Origin: Phycomyces blakesleeanus NRRL 1555(-)
Taxonomy: Eukaryota > Mucoromycota > Mucoromycetes > Mucorales > Phycomycetaceae
NCBI RefSeq assembly: GCF_001638985.1
Contig: NW_017265141.1
Location: 799,001 to 863,000, forward strand
DNA: 64,000 nucleotides
Reading direction: 5' to 3'
Below, piece by piece: positions 22,331 through 34,643 of the stretch. Each line of letters starts with the position of its first letter. The first letter of the stretch is position 1. Under the pieces are notes generated by a model. That model was not told the DNA's origin. It worked only from the letters and a program-made list of their open reading frames with translations, and made no database searches. Made by a program: the position numbers and the translations under genes.

Positions 22331-23859
22331 GTTTTTTTTTTCAAAGATAAAACAAAACTATATATGCTATATATTAATATAGATCATTCACTTGAAAAAT
22401 ATAAACTTAATATGAATAAGTTTTGTGATAGGTTTTATCTGGTAAGAATTTTATTAGTACTATCTATCATTACTATTTACATTTATTATTATTTACATTT
22501 ATTACTATTTACAATTATTATTTAAAGTATTCTTTCATATATTTTTGGAGAGTTTTTTCCAAATTTTGTTTAGAATTTATATTATCAATAATTAAAGCAC
22601 ATAGTTTAAGAAAGAGGTCTTCATAATCATGATCACAGAATATAAATAATTATAACACTATGGCCAGCACATCTTTTAAAAGTAATCCTTTCTCATCAGC
22701 AGAGATTTGATATTTTGGCTCTTCTTCTTTTTCTATTTCTACTAATTCTACTTTTTATTCTTTTTCATCATCAAAGATATAGTGTTATAGAGTATCAAGG
22801 GACTCTTCAATAATATTAAATTTTTGAATATATTTGTTTATTATCTTCTCAAATTCAAAAATGATATTAAATCTTTCAATGGATATAGTAATGGTCTCAA
22901 GTATAAGAGGTTGGGTATTTTCTAGTGAGAATAAATGACTGTCAAAAAGTTGAATATGATTGAAGCAGTTGTTATTTGTTTTAGATGTTACTTTTTCCAA
23001 GCACTCAAAATAAACTCCATACCTTCAAATTATATCAACTTGAAGAGATCATCAGAGTTCACAATCTTTTCTGAGAGATATCTGTCAGTTCCAAAAGTAT
23101 ATTAATAGTTCTAGTATTTAACTTTAAAGTTTTGGATAATATTGCATTTAAAGATTGAAGATATAATGTTGTGTTTGGTAAAAGATATATAAGTTTGAGA
23201 TTGATATATGGGGCAGTGATATCATAACAAGAAGAATTGTCAAGCAAGATCAGGAATTTGCAATCTAAATTTCTTACTCAATCATCAATGACTCTGCAAA
23301 TCAGTTTAAAGATTGCTTTCATTGTCCAACTTTTATTATTGTAGTAGTAACAGAATCTAAACTTGCTGTCTATATAATTAGTCTAAAAAAACCAAAGTAT
23401 TGAGTAAGAATGAAACTCATTAATTGCAGCTTATATAAAATTTGTAGTAAATTATCAGTTTTCTTGCCAAAATAATGAGGTTTGGTACGCTTACCAATAA
23501 TAAATAGCACCAACTTTAAGAAGCTATCAGAGTTGTTAATGAGAGTCACAGTGAGCCGAGTCTTATCAGCTTTCTGGCCAGAAACTACAGCCTTAAAGAT
23601 GGTGTTGGTGGGGGGTTACTTGTAGAGACCAGTCTCATCAAAATTGAAAAAGTCTCTTCTGTCATATGTATTCAACTTCTCTTTGATATCCTCTATTCTC
23701 AACTTGAAACCCATAGTATTGATTAGATCAGAAGCTGCTTTGCTGTGCATTTTTCTGCCCTTATGCCCAAGTCTCTTCTTTATGTTAGCAACCTACCCAT
23801 CTATGAAACTAGTGAGTTCTTTCTTGGTGATAGCAAGCACCCTGATACAATTCTGAATA

Positions 23860-24240
23860 CTGGTTTTATCCATTCAATTGGCGCCCATTTCCATCTAATT
23901 AGCATCTGTTTCCATCTAATTAGAACCCATTGACATCTGATTGGTTTCCATAGAAATTGAATTTGCGTCCATTGCCAACTGAATTTGCTCCCATTGCCAT
24001 CTGAATTTGCTCCCCCCCTTTTACTATTGGCGGAAGGGTACATGGCACTCAAATTTTTTATCCTTACAGCTTACAATTTTTTTATATAACTGTAGTATTT
24101 TTTTTTGTAAACGTCGTACTTTTTTTGTAAACGTTGTACTTTTTTTTTGTAAACGTTGTATTTTTTTTTGTAAACGTCGAATTTTTTTTATATAACCGTA
24201 GTATTTTTTTTTGTAAACGTTGTATTTTTTTATATAACCA
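23860..24240 (+). repeat. Left terminal inverted repeat, interrupted by the Helitron; resumes at 29826
   Basis: It matches the complement of 34320-34643. The subterminal array of GTAAACGTCGTA-type words is longer here than on the right. The array continues at 29826-29860 after the Helitron. Confidence 0.85.
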
Positions 24241-24260
24241 CTAGGGGAGCGGTGCTCCCC
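24241..24260 (-). other. Helitron 3' terminal hairpin and CTAG end
   Basis: GGGGAGC at 24244-24250 pairs with GCTCCCC at 24254-24260 around a 3-nt loop. On the minus strand CTAG follows and is the element's last four bases. Further G/C tracts lie at 24262-24312. Confidence 0.85.
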
Positions 24261-24494
24261 CCCCCCCCTTTGGGGGGTCCCCCCCCTCCCCCCTCCCTTC
24301 GGGGGGGCCCCAGAGCCTACCGGAAGTTAATATAAAACCCTTCCCTATTGGAAGTCTAAGTACCGTATAGCACAATTAATAGGAACATTTTATTTGAGTG
24401 AATTATATGAAAAGAAAGGATATGTATAGATGTTTTATTATTCAAAAAAAATTGGTTAGATGAGTTTATAGTGTATGTTATATATAATTTTTTA

Positions 24495-27400
24495 CTAAAT
24501 GTCAAAGACTTCCTTAAATACAACATTGTCTGTAAATACAGTATTTGCCATTTCGTTGGAATTTGCTGGTGTATCAAGCATTATCTTGATTGTAGAAGGT
24601 TTTCTGACCCGGGATAGAGCAACATACAGCTGGCCATGGGAGAATACTGGGGCAGGGAGATATAATCCAACACTCTCAAGAGTTTGACCTTGTGACTTGT
24701 TTATTGTCATTGCGAATGCAAGACGAACTGGAAATTGGAACCGCTGGAATTCAATTTCACCATTTGATCCAGATGGATTAAGCTTTATTCTTGGAATAAG
24801 AGATACTTGCCTGGCATTTGATCTAGTCACAATTGTTGCTCTGATGACAGATGTTCCAAAAGAGTTGCAAATCAGGCGTGTACCATTACAGAGGCCGTTT
24901 TTTGGGTCAAGATTGCGAAGAAGCATGATAGGACATCCTTTTTTTAAGGACAGTGAGTGAGGTGGTAGGGATCCAGGATCAATGGTATTTAGTAGCTCAA
25001 CTGGATATGTCAACTGACCATCTTCATCAATTCCCTGGTCGACGCTCTTAAACTCTCGTGCCTCTCCAGGAAACTGGCTCAGAAGAATATCATTGAGTTT
25101 CTTGACATCTTTATTCTTAGGAGTAAGCAAAGCACGGCCCATGAGGAAATGAGGGTTGGCTGCATTAGAGGAGAGATCATGGAAAACTGCTTTGGCCAGA
25201 TCAGCAGGATTACATCCAGAAAGTAACATATGGGGCGGAATTGGGATGGTGTCATCACCGCCTGTTGTGTGGGCAGAACCACTACCAACTTGCAAGAGAA
25301 ATGCTCCAAATTCCCTAAGCTCTAATGTTTCTTGTTCATTATTTGCTTGGGCAATTCGCATGTTTGTTGTAAGCCGCAAGGTTTTTACATTTCTCCATGC
25401 AGATGCTTTCTTGATACATTGGCTTACAACCTGAGCTCTTGTTGCCTTGGGTATAACAGGAAGGACCTGCCGAAAATCGCCTCCAAAGACAAACAACTTC
25501 CCTCCAAATGGAACGTTTTCAAGCAATGGATCGACAGTCTTCATTATATCTTGCATGGATCCGCTTACAGTATTAAAAACATCTTTACTAATCATAGAAG
25601 CTTCGTCCCAGATAACCAATTCCGTTCTTCTAATAAGTTGTGCCATTTGCAAGTTTGCGTTGATGGAGCATAAGGAGTTAAGATCAATTTGCACTGGAAT
25701 CTTAAACCTGGAATGTGCTGTACGCCCACCGTCTAGCAGCAATGCAGCAATTCCACTTGTTGCTACTGCAAGAGCAATTTTTCCTTGTTGGCGAGTTTTT
25801 TGAAGCAAGGTATTAAAGACAAATGTCTTTCCCATCCCACCTGGACCATCGACAAAGTACAATCTTGAGGCTCCCACGTTTTCTTCAATTGCACTTAATA
25901 CTGTTGTATAGATACGTCTTTGTGAATTATTGAATGTCAATGTATCTGGATCTGGCAAAAGCTGGGCTTGATCACATAAATCTTCTTGTTCTTGTATGAT
26001 GGCTTGAACATCTTGCCCATTTGGGCTAAAGTGCTGGATGTCAGACATTGGTGGAAGAACAAATCCAGTGAACAACATGAGAGACATAGAGTTGGCAGAT
26101 AGATGACTTTCGATATCCTATAAACATCTGTCAAACATATCTTGTGTGGGGGCTAACGCAGGAATTCCACTACTTTCTCTTGCCAAATGAAGATAATCTT
26201 CAATCATAGAATCGCGATGAGCAAGCCACAAAGAGAAAGGATCTGATACTGCACAGAAAATCAAAAGAATAGCAAAGAGTCTTCGTAAAGAAAATGGGAT
26301 CTGATGAGCTGCTGCCTCTTCCATACAGTTACTCCACTCATCATCATTCAAAAGTAATCCCAGAGCACGACATGCAGCTTGGTTTGTTTCATACACACAT
26401 CCTTCTACTGTACGTATGTCTTCAAAGCTTTTGGCCCCTTTAACATTATGCAGCAGTAATTGTAACAAATATTTTTCAATATCTCTCGGAGACACTGTGT
26501 AAACTCTGCCAATCGTTCCTTTATCAAACCTCTTACGTGCTGTCCATTTTCGTTCTTTTGTATTCCATACATAAAGAGAAGGAAAGTCGACGTAAAGAAG
26601 TTTTTCAGATGATGGGTGTGTAGCATTATAGTCGAAATATCCCATTAAAGTAGTGTTTTTTCTGGAATTTGCAACATCCTCTGGGTTAGAAGATGGATTA
26701 TAATATACGGGTTGGGCATTTTCCAGATGGATTGAAAGTCGTTGATGGCTGGGATACTCTTGATGAAGCTTGAAAGAAAATATTCTCCAGCATGCTTCAA
26801 AAGCGGAGACATACCGAGCATCAAGAAACTCATTAACTTCGTTTACATGCTCTTGTTGTTGTTGTGGAGCGGAATTGGTGGGTGTAGGCTGCACATGGGC
26901 CATTGCACGGTCATGTCCTTTATATACATATTTGTAGAAGTATTTTATGGCAGAAACAGAGGTGCTAATCTCAACATTTATATGAGCATTGTATTTTGCA
27001 CATATGTATCTATTGTGTGGAACAACCCATCCATTATCCATGATCTTTGGCCCTCTTCTAATAACTCTTCCATTTCGACTGCGTTGATAAATAGGATATC
27101 CGTTTCCACCATCGCTAGTCTCATTGCAAAGCTTTTTAGGATAATTCTTTGAACAGATCCCATTCTTCATGCATGGTGCTTTTGGATATTTCTTTCTGCA
27201 TGGGCCATGCATCATGCATTTTTTTACTGTTTCATATGCCAATGGCTCAGTTTCAGGATCTGGGATTTCAGCCGAAACTATTCTGTCAAAATCTTCTATT
27301 GTTTTTGGTTTATCTTGTGGTCGCAAAATCAAAAGAATGTGGGCATGAGGAAGTCCGCGCTTTTGGAATTCAATGACATATATAAAGGCCAAAACTTTCC

Positions 27401-29330
27401 CCAGAATATTTTTTTTTGTAAGGTCAATCATGAGCTCTTTGAGCTTCATATTGAAAACCCGAGAACAAAGATCTGGTCTGTCATTAGCTTTTTGCCCAGC
27501 CAACAGGGAATTTGTGATTTCTGGCCACTTTGAATTGCAAGTGAAAGTTATGAACAAATCAGGCTTGCCAAAACGACGCACAATACTCATTGAATCTTGA
27601 TAAAGTTGAGTCATATACCGGGGGCTACCAATAAAAGAAGATGGAAGAATAACTCTCTTTCCAAGATTTGCAAGATTACAATCGTTATGGATAACAGCAT
27701 CCTGAATTCCACTATAAAGATCTACACGGAGACGATTTTGATTGCTGGTGATGAAGTGCAGCCGATCGTGCTCAACTTTGGCATACATATCAACAATATA
27801 TTGTTGAAAGAGACGGCCAAAAAGATGGAGGAGGTGCTGTGTGTTGCGTCGATACATCAAACGGTTTGAGTACCATTGCATTACTGTGACATGCTCTCCT
27901 GACAATGAGCTGGCATCAATGGTCCAACCATCTTCACCATGTGGAAAGAGTAGCACATAGTGTAAAGCATCATAAGATCGGTGGTACTCATTGATGTTCT
28001 GTTGGAAGTTGGCTCTGGTGTGCAGCACAATGTCTCTTGAAGTACCCTTTTCATTATTCATAATAAGAACTGCTATTTCACTTGCAGTTGGAGCATTGTA
28101 CCGTCTTTGATCCCGAGGCCCCTCAGCTACTAAACGCAAAGTGAGATCTATAGATTGTCCCTTTTCCCGAGAAATTTGATCCATTGTTCTGAAGAGATGT
28201 ACGAATGGATTTGTTTCCATAAGAATGGACTGAATCTTCTCCAAAACACTTCTCTCCAATTGTGGGGAATGGTACTGTCTTTGATCTATCTGAGCAGCAC
28301 TATCATAAATATAGATCTGAGCGAATTTTGGGTGAGCAATATCAGATTCTGTCACTGGCAAAATAGATCCAATTCTATGACAAATTGTTCCGTGAATCCG
28401 GAAGTTGTATGCCCCATTGATATTGTTGCCAACAGAGGTATCAATTTTAGCTCCCAAAGAAGTAAAGCTCATTGTACTATTATAGCTTCGAATGTTTTCA
28501 AGAAACTTCTTTCCATCACGTGTTCTATAGTTCAAAAGCTCAGCAATTCCTGTAGGTGTTGGCTCAATTTGGGGGAGAACATGCTTTCCTTTGTTACAAC
28601 ACATAGAGAACGTGGGGCTTCTTAAAGAAGAACGACTGTTTTTTTCATGTGCCCACATCATTGCCCCACAAAATCGACACTCAATATCCATATCTCCCCT
28701 GTTATCAACTGCTGGTTCTGAAATAGCTGGAAGTCGGGCAATATTATTCAAGCCTCTGCCTCGATTTCTAGATCCTCTTGCTCTGCTACTGTTATTGTTT
28801 GGACAAAATCTGCTTGTAATTCGGCGATGATCAGTTCCGTTACAGTGAGGACAATGGGGTAAAATTGATCCTCTATTCACAGTTGAAATCTCCTCGACTT
28901 CTTCTCTTCCAGTCACTTCTTCATCGGATGAAGTCTCCTCAATCTCTTCTTCCATGACTGCTTCAAGAACTTCAGTAATAGTCTCATTTGCGAGTGGAAA
29001 TTCAGTCAACTCAGAAACTGAAATAAAAGTCGATGTTTCTATGTCCAAATTTTGGTCTTGGACAGGCTCACTTCTTATTCTCAAGGCAGCAGCTATTTTT
29101 TTATAAACACATTTATTATTAAAAAATATATATAATACTTGCAGTAATACGCATAAGTGTATAAATAAATAGTTACTTTGGCTACTTTCTGCAGGATATT
29201 CATCTACATTAGTTCTCTTTTGAGGAATGTGGAGAGAAATGTTCTTTGGGTTCATGAGACATTGCTTATGAGTACTTCTGCTATGTCCAAGCATATGGCA
29301 AGCAGCACAACGACATTGAGTAGATGACAT
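24495..29330 (-). pseudogene. Helitron Rep-helicase protein (about 1,580 aa after splicing), one in-frame TAG
   Basis: From ATG 29330 the protein starts with a cysteine knuckle (CRCAACHMLGHSRSTHKQC). A second knuckle (CPHCNGTDHRR) lies near residue 160. The rolling-circle Rep domain has the HUH motif in RGLPHAHILLIL and a tyrosine motif in FYKYVYKG. The PIF1-type superfamily 1 helicase has Walker A GPGGMGKTF, Walker B WDEASM and TINKSQGQT. A single TAG at 26118-26120 splits it, and both parts are in the same frame. 29093-29176 looks like an 84-bp GT-AG intron that happens to remain open. The protein would nick and unwind the element for rolling-circle transposition. Otherwise intact, it is either recently inactivated or a readthrough or assembly issue. 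Confidence 0.9.
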
Positions 29331-29825
29331 TTTATTTTTCGGTTTTTTTTTTCAAAGTTAGAGTTTGGTTTGATAGTTATATAAGTTTTTTGGCAATAGT
29401 TTGTAAAATAAATTCAAGGGGTTAATATCTCGGTATACCATGTGACATAGTAATGTCAGGAGCGGATTGGAATTGGCACTCAGTTCCAATCCTACCCAAT
29501 CAGAAACAACTACTCCAACCGCAGTAGTTGGGTGAGCAAGGCCAAGAAGAAGAAGACAACCATTGCTCAGCAAGATACTGCAGCAAAAGGACTTAGCTAG
29601 AATATAGGATACTGCGGCATCTTATAAATTAATATAAATATCATAAATATTATCACAAATAAACATTATCTTTATCTTCATATTTCATTCTATCTTATTA
29701 TCTTATTGTGTGACTTCTCGCACATTACAGTAAAAGTGCTAGATTTTAGATGTGAATAAATGTTTTACAGGCAAATTCGTATATCACGTGATGCTGCTAA
29801 TTTTGATTGATTTTAGATATATAGA
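29331..29825 (-). promoter_or_regulatory. Helitron 5' region with hairpin
   Basis: This leader precedes the Rep-helicase ATG. A perfect 9-bp stem, GGATTGGAA (29464-29472) with TTCCAATCC (29484-29492), could affect transcription or act in 5' end recognition. No TATA box is assigned with confidence. Confidence 0.4.
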
Positions 29826-29860
29826 TAGTATTTTTTTTTGTAAACGTCGTATTTTTTTGG

Positions 29861-30113
29861 CATAAAACATGGATATTTTTATTAGGCATAATTAGTTGAT
29901 AGAGAAATAGAACACATAATAAGAAGTAAGATATAATGAAATACAAAGTAATAAAAAAATAAAAGTATAAAGCAGTAAAACAAATAAAAAAAAGAGGGAC
30001 ATAAAGTGGTAAAAAAAAAATAAGAAAAAGAGGGACATAAAGTAGTAATAAATAAAAATAAAATAAAAAAAGACATAGAGTGTAAAGAGCTTAAATAGAC
30101 ATAAAAGACATAC
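29861..30113. other. AT-rich spacer inside the long-inverted-repeat element
   Basis: This stretch shows repeats of AGAGGGACATAAAGT-like words (29993-30050). No gene is seen. Confidence 0.35.
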
Positions 30114-31646
30114 TTAAAGCTTTTGCTTTCTGTTCAAACAGCGAGGAAAGAATGAAATGGCATGGTTAATCCAACCCAAACAGTCTGAAAGGGTGACAGT
30201 CTTAGCTGATTCTGTAATCCTTAAGATGAGCCCGTCTGACTCTGTAATCTCTTCTCTGCAGACACCAAACTTGATATTGGACCACATTTCCTCAATTGGA
30301 TTCAGGAAAGGTGAATACACAGGAAGATATACACACTTATACCCACGGGAAGAAATGAAGTCTTTCACCTCATTGGCCTTATGGATAGGAGCGTTATCCA
30401 TGATGAGATAACGTCCTTACATACCCTGGCTGTCCAGAACGTTCATTGTATGACTAAGAAAGTCGAGGTAGTGCTGGGTTCTGGTGCCAATTCAGCCATT
30501 CACCTCAACGCTGGTGTAGATGTCCAACTTTCTCTTCTTCTTGGTTGCGACTGCAGTGAGTTTCTTCAACGAGAGGCTGACAATCCCTCTCTCGCACATT
30601 GCACCAAGGATGGTGATAAACACACCTCTCTGCGTCGGGACAGTTGTCTTAGCTGGGGTGCCACTGACGGAACGGCCAAAAGTTCTCTTGATGTGCATGT
30701 TGAAGCCTGCTTCATCGATGAACACACAGTTCGACAGATAGTTGAAATCTGCAAGTTGTTGCCACTCCAAAATGCGGTCTTGTCTCATCTCAATTGTGTT
30801 GACGTCGTCTCTCTTCTCAGGCAGCTTCTCCAACTTCTTCATCATCAGGGCACACTTCTTCACCAAGTGCTTCTGGATTGCTGATTTGGTAATCTGCAGC
30901 CCAGAGAACTCTTCCATGACAGCTATCCTTGCTTGTTCCAAGGTAGCATCTGGTTTATTTTTGAAAAACTTCAAAAAAAAAGCAGAGTGCGCCTGGAACA
31001 ACTTTTGGTTGCCATGTTTTCGTTCTTTAGGCGCAGAAACATCCTCAACCTCCATCGTCTCCAGCCCATTGGACTCATCAGTCTCCACTGTGGCAGCATC
31101 AAAATCGGCCTGGATCTTCTCTCTGGCCAGCCTGACATAGTTCTGGGCAGTCCGGACATTGATCCCCGTTTCCCTGGCAGTGGCAGGAGTAGTCTGGTTT
31201 TCCGAGAAAACCAAGGAGAAGAGCTTGCTCACCTGGTTTTGGTTGTACTTTTGGTACGAACCTCAACCTATGCTTTCTGCAGTGGGAACAGAATCAGGAT
31301 CGACCTTCTCCGGCAGATTCGTCTTCGGCTTCTGTGCAACAATTGTCTTGGTTGTGGCCTTGTTGACTTTGGTTGGCAGGAAACTTTTGAGACTGAGGAG
31401 GTTTGTGACTGCTGGGTTTCTGGCCGAGGTACGGGTCCATTCCATATCTGCATGGTTGACAAAGACATCTGTCACAGATCTGAGTACAACTTCTCCATGC
31501 ATTTCGTCAACAATCTCTTGGTTGAAATCGCACAAGGGGTCAAAAGCAATTCCAGAAAACTGGGTTTGGTCTGCAGAACCGCTGTGACTAACCATTTCAC
31601 AGTGCTTGTCCATAACAAATTTGAGGGAGTTGTTGGAAGTAGGCAT
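30114..31646 (-). pseudogene. IS630/Tc1-like DDE transposase of the long-inverted-repeat element
   Basis: Three consecutive segments in one frame give about 510 codons from ATG 31646. They comprise an N-terminal extension, a helix-turn-helix (TPATARETGINVRTAQNYVR), and a catalytic domain with CVFIDEAGFN, MDNAPIHK and YSPFLNPIEEMW. The spacing from D of DNAP to E of PIEE is 34 residues. Stops are TGA at 31263-31265, TGA at 30492-30494 (probably Arg CGA originally) and TAA near 30406. TA duplications at the element ends match this superfamily, so this is its likely transposase, now dead. Confidence 0.8.
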
Positions 31647-31655
31647 TTTTTTTGA

Positions 31656-32029
31656 AAATAAAAAGGGTGTTAAAATTGAGGAAGAAAGATAACTGAGAAA
31701 CTTTTATTAAGACACTGGGGTATATATACCAAAAAAAAAATATTTTAATAACTTAAACGTTTCTACCAAGGTATAGTCTTGTCCTGCTGTCTTAATATAT
31801 TTGGATAAAGAACGTGTTGAAGAATAATGAATGTTTACATATTAAGCTTCTTCACACTTTTAAGAACATTTATTTTATTAGCCGATTTACAGTGCTACCA
31901 GAGCCTTTATGGTGTCCTGTCCTCTGTCTCGAAGGAAGGGGTGGGATTTCTCCTAATGGGTTTGCCCAACCAAAAAAAAAAAAAAAATAAAAAAAAAAGA
32001 AAGTTTTTTTTTGTATAGAGCCAAGGAAA
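31656..32029. other. Upstream region of the IS630-like gene, nothing further recognised
   Basis: This is AT-rich, with GGTATATATACC at 31710-31721 as a palindromic TATA-like site upstream of the transposase on the minus strand. Confidence 0.35.
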
Positions 32030-32245
32030 AGCTCGAAATTCAGTTATTGAGATTTTCAGTTTTTCAGAAATTTCTGCGGTTAGATACCATTTTATTTTCA
32101 GTTATTAAGATTTTCAGTTTTTCAGTTATTGAGACTTTCATTTTTTCAGTTATTGAGACTTTCAGTTTTTCAGTTTTTCAGTTTTTCAGAAATTTCTTGC
32201 AGTAAGATATCATTTTATTTTCAGTTATTGAGACTTTCAGTTTTT
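32030..32245 (+). repeat. Minisatellite of TTTTCAGTTATTGAGA-type units
   Basis: Words TCAGTTATTGAGACTTTCAG and TTTTTCAG recur about ten times, with a longer-order repeat of about 65-100 bp (GAAATTTCTGCGGTTAGATA versus GAAATTTCTTGCAGTAAGATA). Confidence 0.65.
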
Positions 32246-32345
32246 CAGAAATTATTTGCGAAAAAATGGTTATGTATATTATAAAAATTTATGAATAAAA
32301 ATGCTAGTTATACTATTTGGAGAATTATTTTTAAAATTGCTATTA

Positions 32346-32520
32346 CATTTTTCTTTTTTTTATTTCTCTTTTTTTTTTTCTTTTTTTTATTTCTATTTTT
32401 TTTATTTCTTTTTTTTTATTTCTTTTTTTTTTATTTCTTTTTTTTTTTATTTCTTTTTTTTATTTTTTTTATTTTTTCATCTCTTTTTTTTTTCATCTCT
32501 TTTTTTATTTCTTTTTTTTG
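32346..32520 (+). repeat. Poly-T/TTTATTTC simple repeat
   Basis: T runs are broken by ATTTC units. ORFs here are low-complexity artefacts. Confidence 0.8.
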
Positions 32521-33715
32521 TCATGAGCTTATGCTATTTCTTGTTACTGTTTTTGTGTGTGTAATATTTGGTTTTTTTTTGGTATTTTGTATCATGAGGG
32601 TTTCCAAAATGGAGATTGAGTAGTATTGTAGACAAAACATAATTCTTGGATCGCTTTCAGTTGTTTAGCAGATTGTTGGACATTTACTTGTTTCGAGTGC
32701 AGATTACAAAGAGTTGTTGAGTTTGATATTAAGAAGATCAGGATTCTGACATTGTAAAATGGTTGGAGCAGGTGCTGAATAAATATAGCATTTTTAAATT
32801 CTTTTTTGTAATGGTATTAGATGCTTGTGTAGGACCAGATTCATAAGATATACAATTGCTGTGGTAGTCAATCAGATTACTGGATATTTGAAATAAAAAT
32901 TGACAAGTTTTTGTGTGGTCAGTAGAGTGAATTCTACTGTTGGATTTCGAAAAAGTATAGTCGGTGAAATGCACTTAAAAGCATTATGAATATGTGTAGA
33001 CTGGTTCCTATCGTACAGGTAGATGTTTGATCTTGTAGTTTCTTTGTAGGTGGAGGGTTGAATCATCACGTTTTCTTTTCAGATTTATAGCTTTTGTTCA
33101 AAATACTATAGATTATTTAGAGATTAATATCAATGACTCCGAGGTATAGGCTTTATTTACATACAGAAACATAATGTGATCTGGAAATAATAAAAAAATC
33201 CATGAGGTGTAGAGCTTTAGGCAGTGTTTTCATTGTCAGAGTAATATTTAGTTGTTGAAGTGAGCATGAGAATGAGATTTATTGCTGACTTAAGAAGAGA
33301 AATAAACAGTTTTGGTATATAAACACCAAATGGAAAGAGAGAGAATTATGATATCTCTTTTAAAAAAGAATGTTTATAATAAATTCATGGCTGCGGGTAA
33401 TATATTGTCCTATTTATTTTTTATCTCCTTGAGTTCAATTTGTACTACTTTATTTAGTGGACCTTGGAATATTATTTTTTGATATAAAAAGCTGAAAATA
33501 TAATGACTAATACTATTTAACAACAACTCAATCTTCTTTACATCTATTCTTGCTGCTTCAACTTGTGTTCTGATTTTTATTTTGCATCTTAAGTAATTAC
33601 TATTTAATTATAACTGCTATGTGCTAGATATAACTATATTTATATAAAATATGTCACTTTAACATATCTTCCTATTTCTTTATTTTTTCACCTTTTATTA
33701 TCAGAAAACCCTACA
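32521..33715. other. Intergenic inside the long-inverted-repeat element
   Basis: No supported gene was found. Small ORFs on the minus strand (32738-33069) lack recognisable motifs. Confidence 0.3.
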
Positions 33716-34099
33716 ATGTTACACGAAAAACTTGAAGAATATAACAGTGCCTTTGAAAAAATCATGGAAGAGCTTGAAGAGCCTGAAATGCCAGAAGATC
33801 CAAAAAGTTCTGCCCCGTCAACAACAGATGAAACCCCCAAAAAAAGTAGAGGGCAATATCAAAAGCCTACGGATAAAGATATAAAAAAGCTTCTTTATCT
33901 CTACTTCATAAGGGGATTAACTATCGAAAAAGCCAGCAAGATAGTAAATATGAAACAAACAACTGCTGGTGGCTATATTTTGAAGCGGAGAAAGTCTCCA
34001 GTTGTTTTTTTTATTAAAAACAACAAGGAGGCTACAAGTGATGAAAAAATGAATCTTTTATTCGAAACTTACTCTGCAATAAAGAAAGAATACAAATAA
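33716..34099 (+). CDS. Small helix-turn-helix protein (127 aa), second gene of the long-inverted-repeat element
   Basis: This is an intact single-exon ORF. Residues 1-55 are acidic and Pro/Ser/Thr-rich. Residues 56-95 form a homeodomain-like or resolvase-like helix-turn-helix (DKDIKKLLYLYFIRGLTIEK, then ASKIVNMKQTTAGGYI), as seen at the N-terminus of IS630/Tc1 transposases. A basic helical tail follows. No catalytic domain follows. It diverges from the transposase and lies just inside the right inverted repeat. It could be a truncated transposase acting as a DNA-binding regulator, or a remnant. It is the only undamaged ORF of this element. Confidence 0.55.
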   Translation: MLHEKLEEYNSAFEKIMEELEEPEMPEDPKSSAPSTTDETPKKSRGQYQKPTDKDIKKLLYLYFIRGLTIEKASKIVNMKQTTAGGYILKRRKSPVVFFIKNNKEATSDEKMNLLFETYSAIKKEYK

Positions 34100-34319
34100 T
34101 ATCATTGCATTTTCAATTTTAACATAATTATTATAATGAGATACTTGCTTTATTATCTTATAACTGCAGTAAGGTATTTAATTTTAACAAAGTAATCTGG
34201 AGAAAAGTTTGCATATTCTGTTAGTTCTCTCTATAGATATTTTCTATGATGTATCTTTGTAGAAAGATCTACATATATTGAAGTGCTATTATATTAGGCA
34301 TTTGGCACTTATATAAAAA

Positions 34320-34643
34320 AATATGGCAGTTATATAAAAAAATACGACGTTTACAAAAAAAATACTATGGTTATATAAAAAAATACGACGTTTACAAAAA
34401 AAAAATACTACGGTTATATAAAAAAATTGTAAGCTGTAAGGATAAAAAATTTGAGTGCCATGTACCCTTCCGCCAATAGTAAAAGGGGGGGAGCAAATTC
34501 AGATGGCAATGGGAGCAAATTCAGTTGGCAATGGACGCAAATTCAATTTCTATGGAAACCAATCAGATGTCAATGGGTTCTAATTAGATGGAAACAGATG
34601 CTAATTAGATGGAAATGGGCGCCAATTGAATGGATAAAACCAG
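34320..34643 (-). repeat. Right terminal inverted repeat of the long-inverted-repeat element
   Basis: This is the complement of 23860-24240. The outer ~190 bp are nearly identical. The inner part has fewer array units (AAAATACGACGTTTACAAAA). The small ORF in it is only an inverted-repeat artefact, since the same peptide occurs at 23866-24052. Confidence 0.85.

Larger units (their letters stand above)
24241..29825 (-). mobile_element. Helitron, complete, 5585 bp, inserted between A and T
   Basis: On the minus strand it begins TCTATATATCTAAAA at 29825 and ends in a GC-rich hairpin plus CTAG at 24241. The flanks are A (24240, plus) and T (29826). Joining them restores the array sequence TATATAACCATAGTATTTTT, which occurs intact in complement near 34365. 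There is no target duplication, as expected for Helitrons. Confidence 0.92.
23860..34643. mobile_element. IS630/Tc1-like element with ~330-bp terminal inverted repeats, carrying a Helitron
   Basis: The ends are CTGGTTTTATCCATTC and its complement, flanked by TA at 23858-23859 and 34644-34645. The outer ~190 bp of both ends are nearly identical, followed by arrays of GTAAACGTCGTA and TATATAACCGTAGTA words. Internal genes are a decayed DDE transposase (30114-31646) and a small helix-turn-helix protein (33716-34099). Subtracting the Helitron leaves about 5.2 kb. It inserted into a pogo gene whose frame is restored on excision in silico. Confidence 0.85.

Noticed and set aside
24007..24195. ORF rich in repeated Cys-Lys-Arg units
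   Set aside because: It is a translation of the GTAAACGTCGTA array in the inverted repeat, not a gene.
24262..24312. C/G-rich tract as a gene terminator or regulatory island
   Set aside because: It lies at the Helitron 3' end and is explained by that terminus.
28155..28625. 156-aa plus-strand ORF
   Set aside because: It is the antisense shadow of the Helitron Rep domain.
30933..31655. 240-aa plus-strand ORF
   Set aside because: It is the antisense shadow of the IS630-like transposase.
32291..32623. Phe-rich 110-aa ORF that looks like a membrane protein
   Set aside because: It is encoded by a poly-T/TTTATTTC simple repeat.
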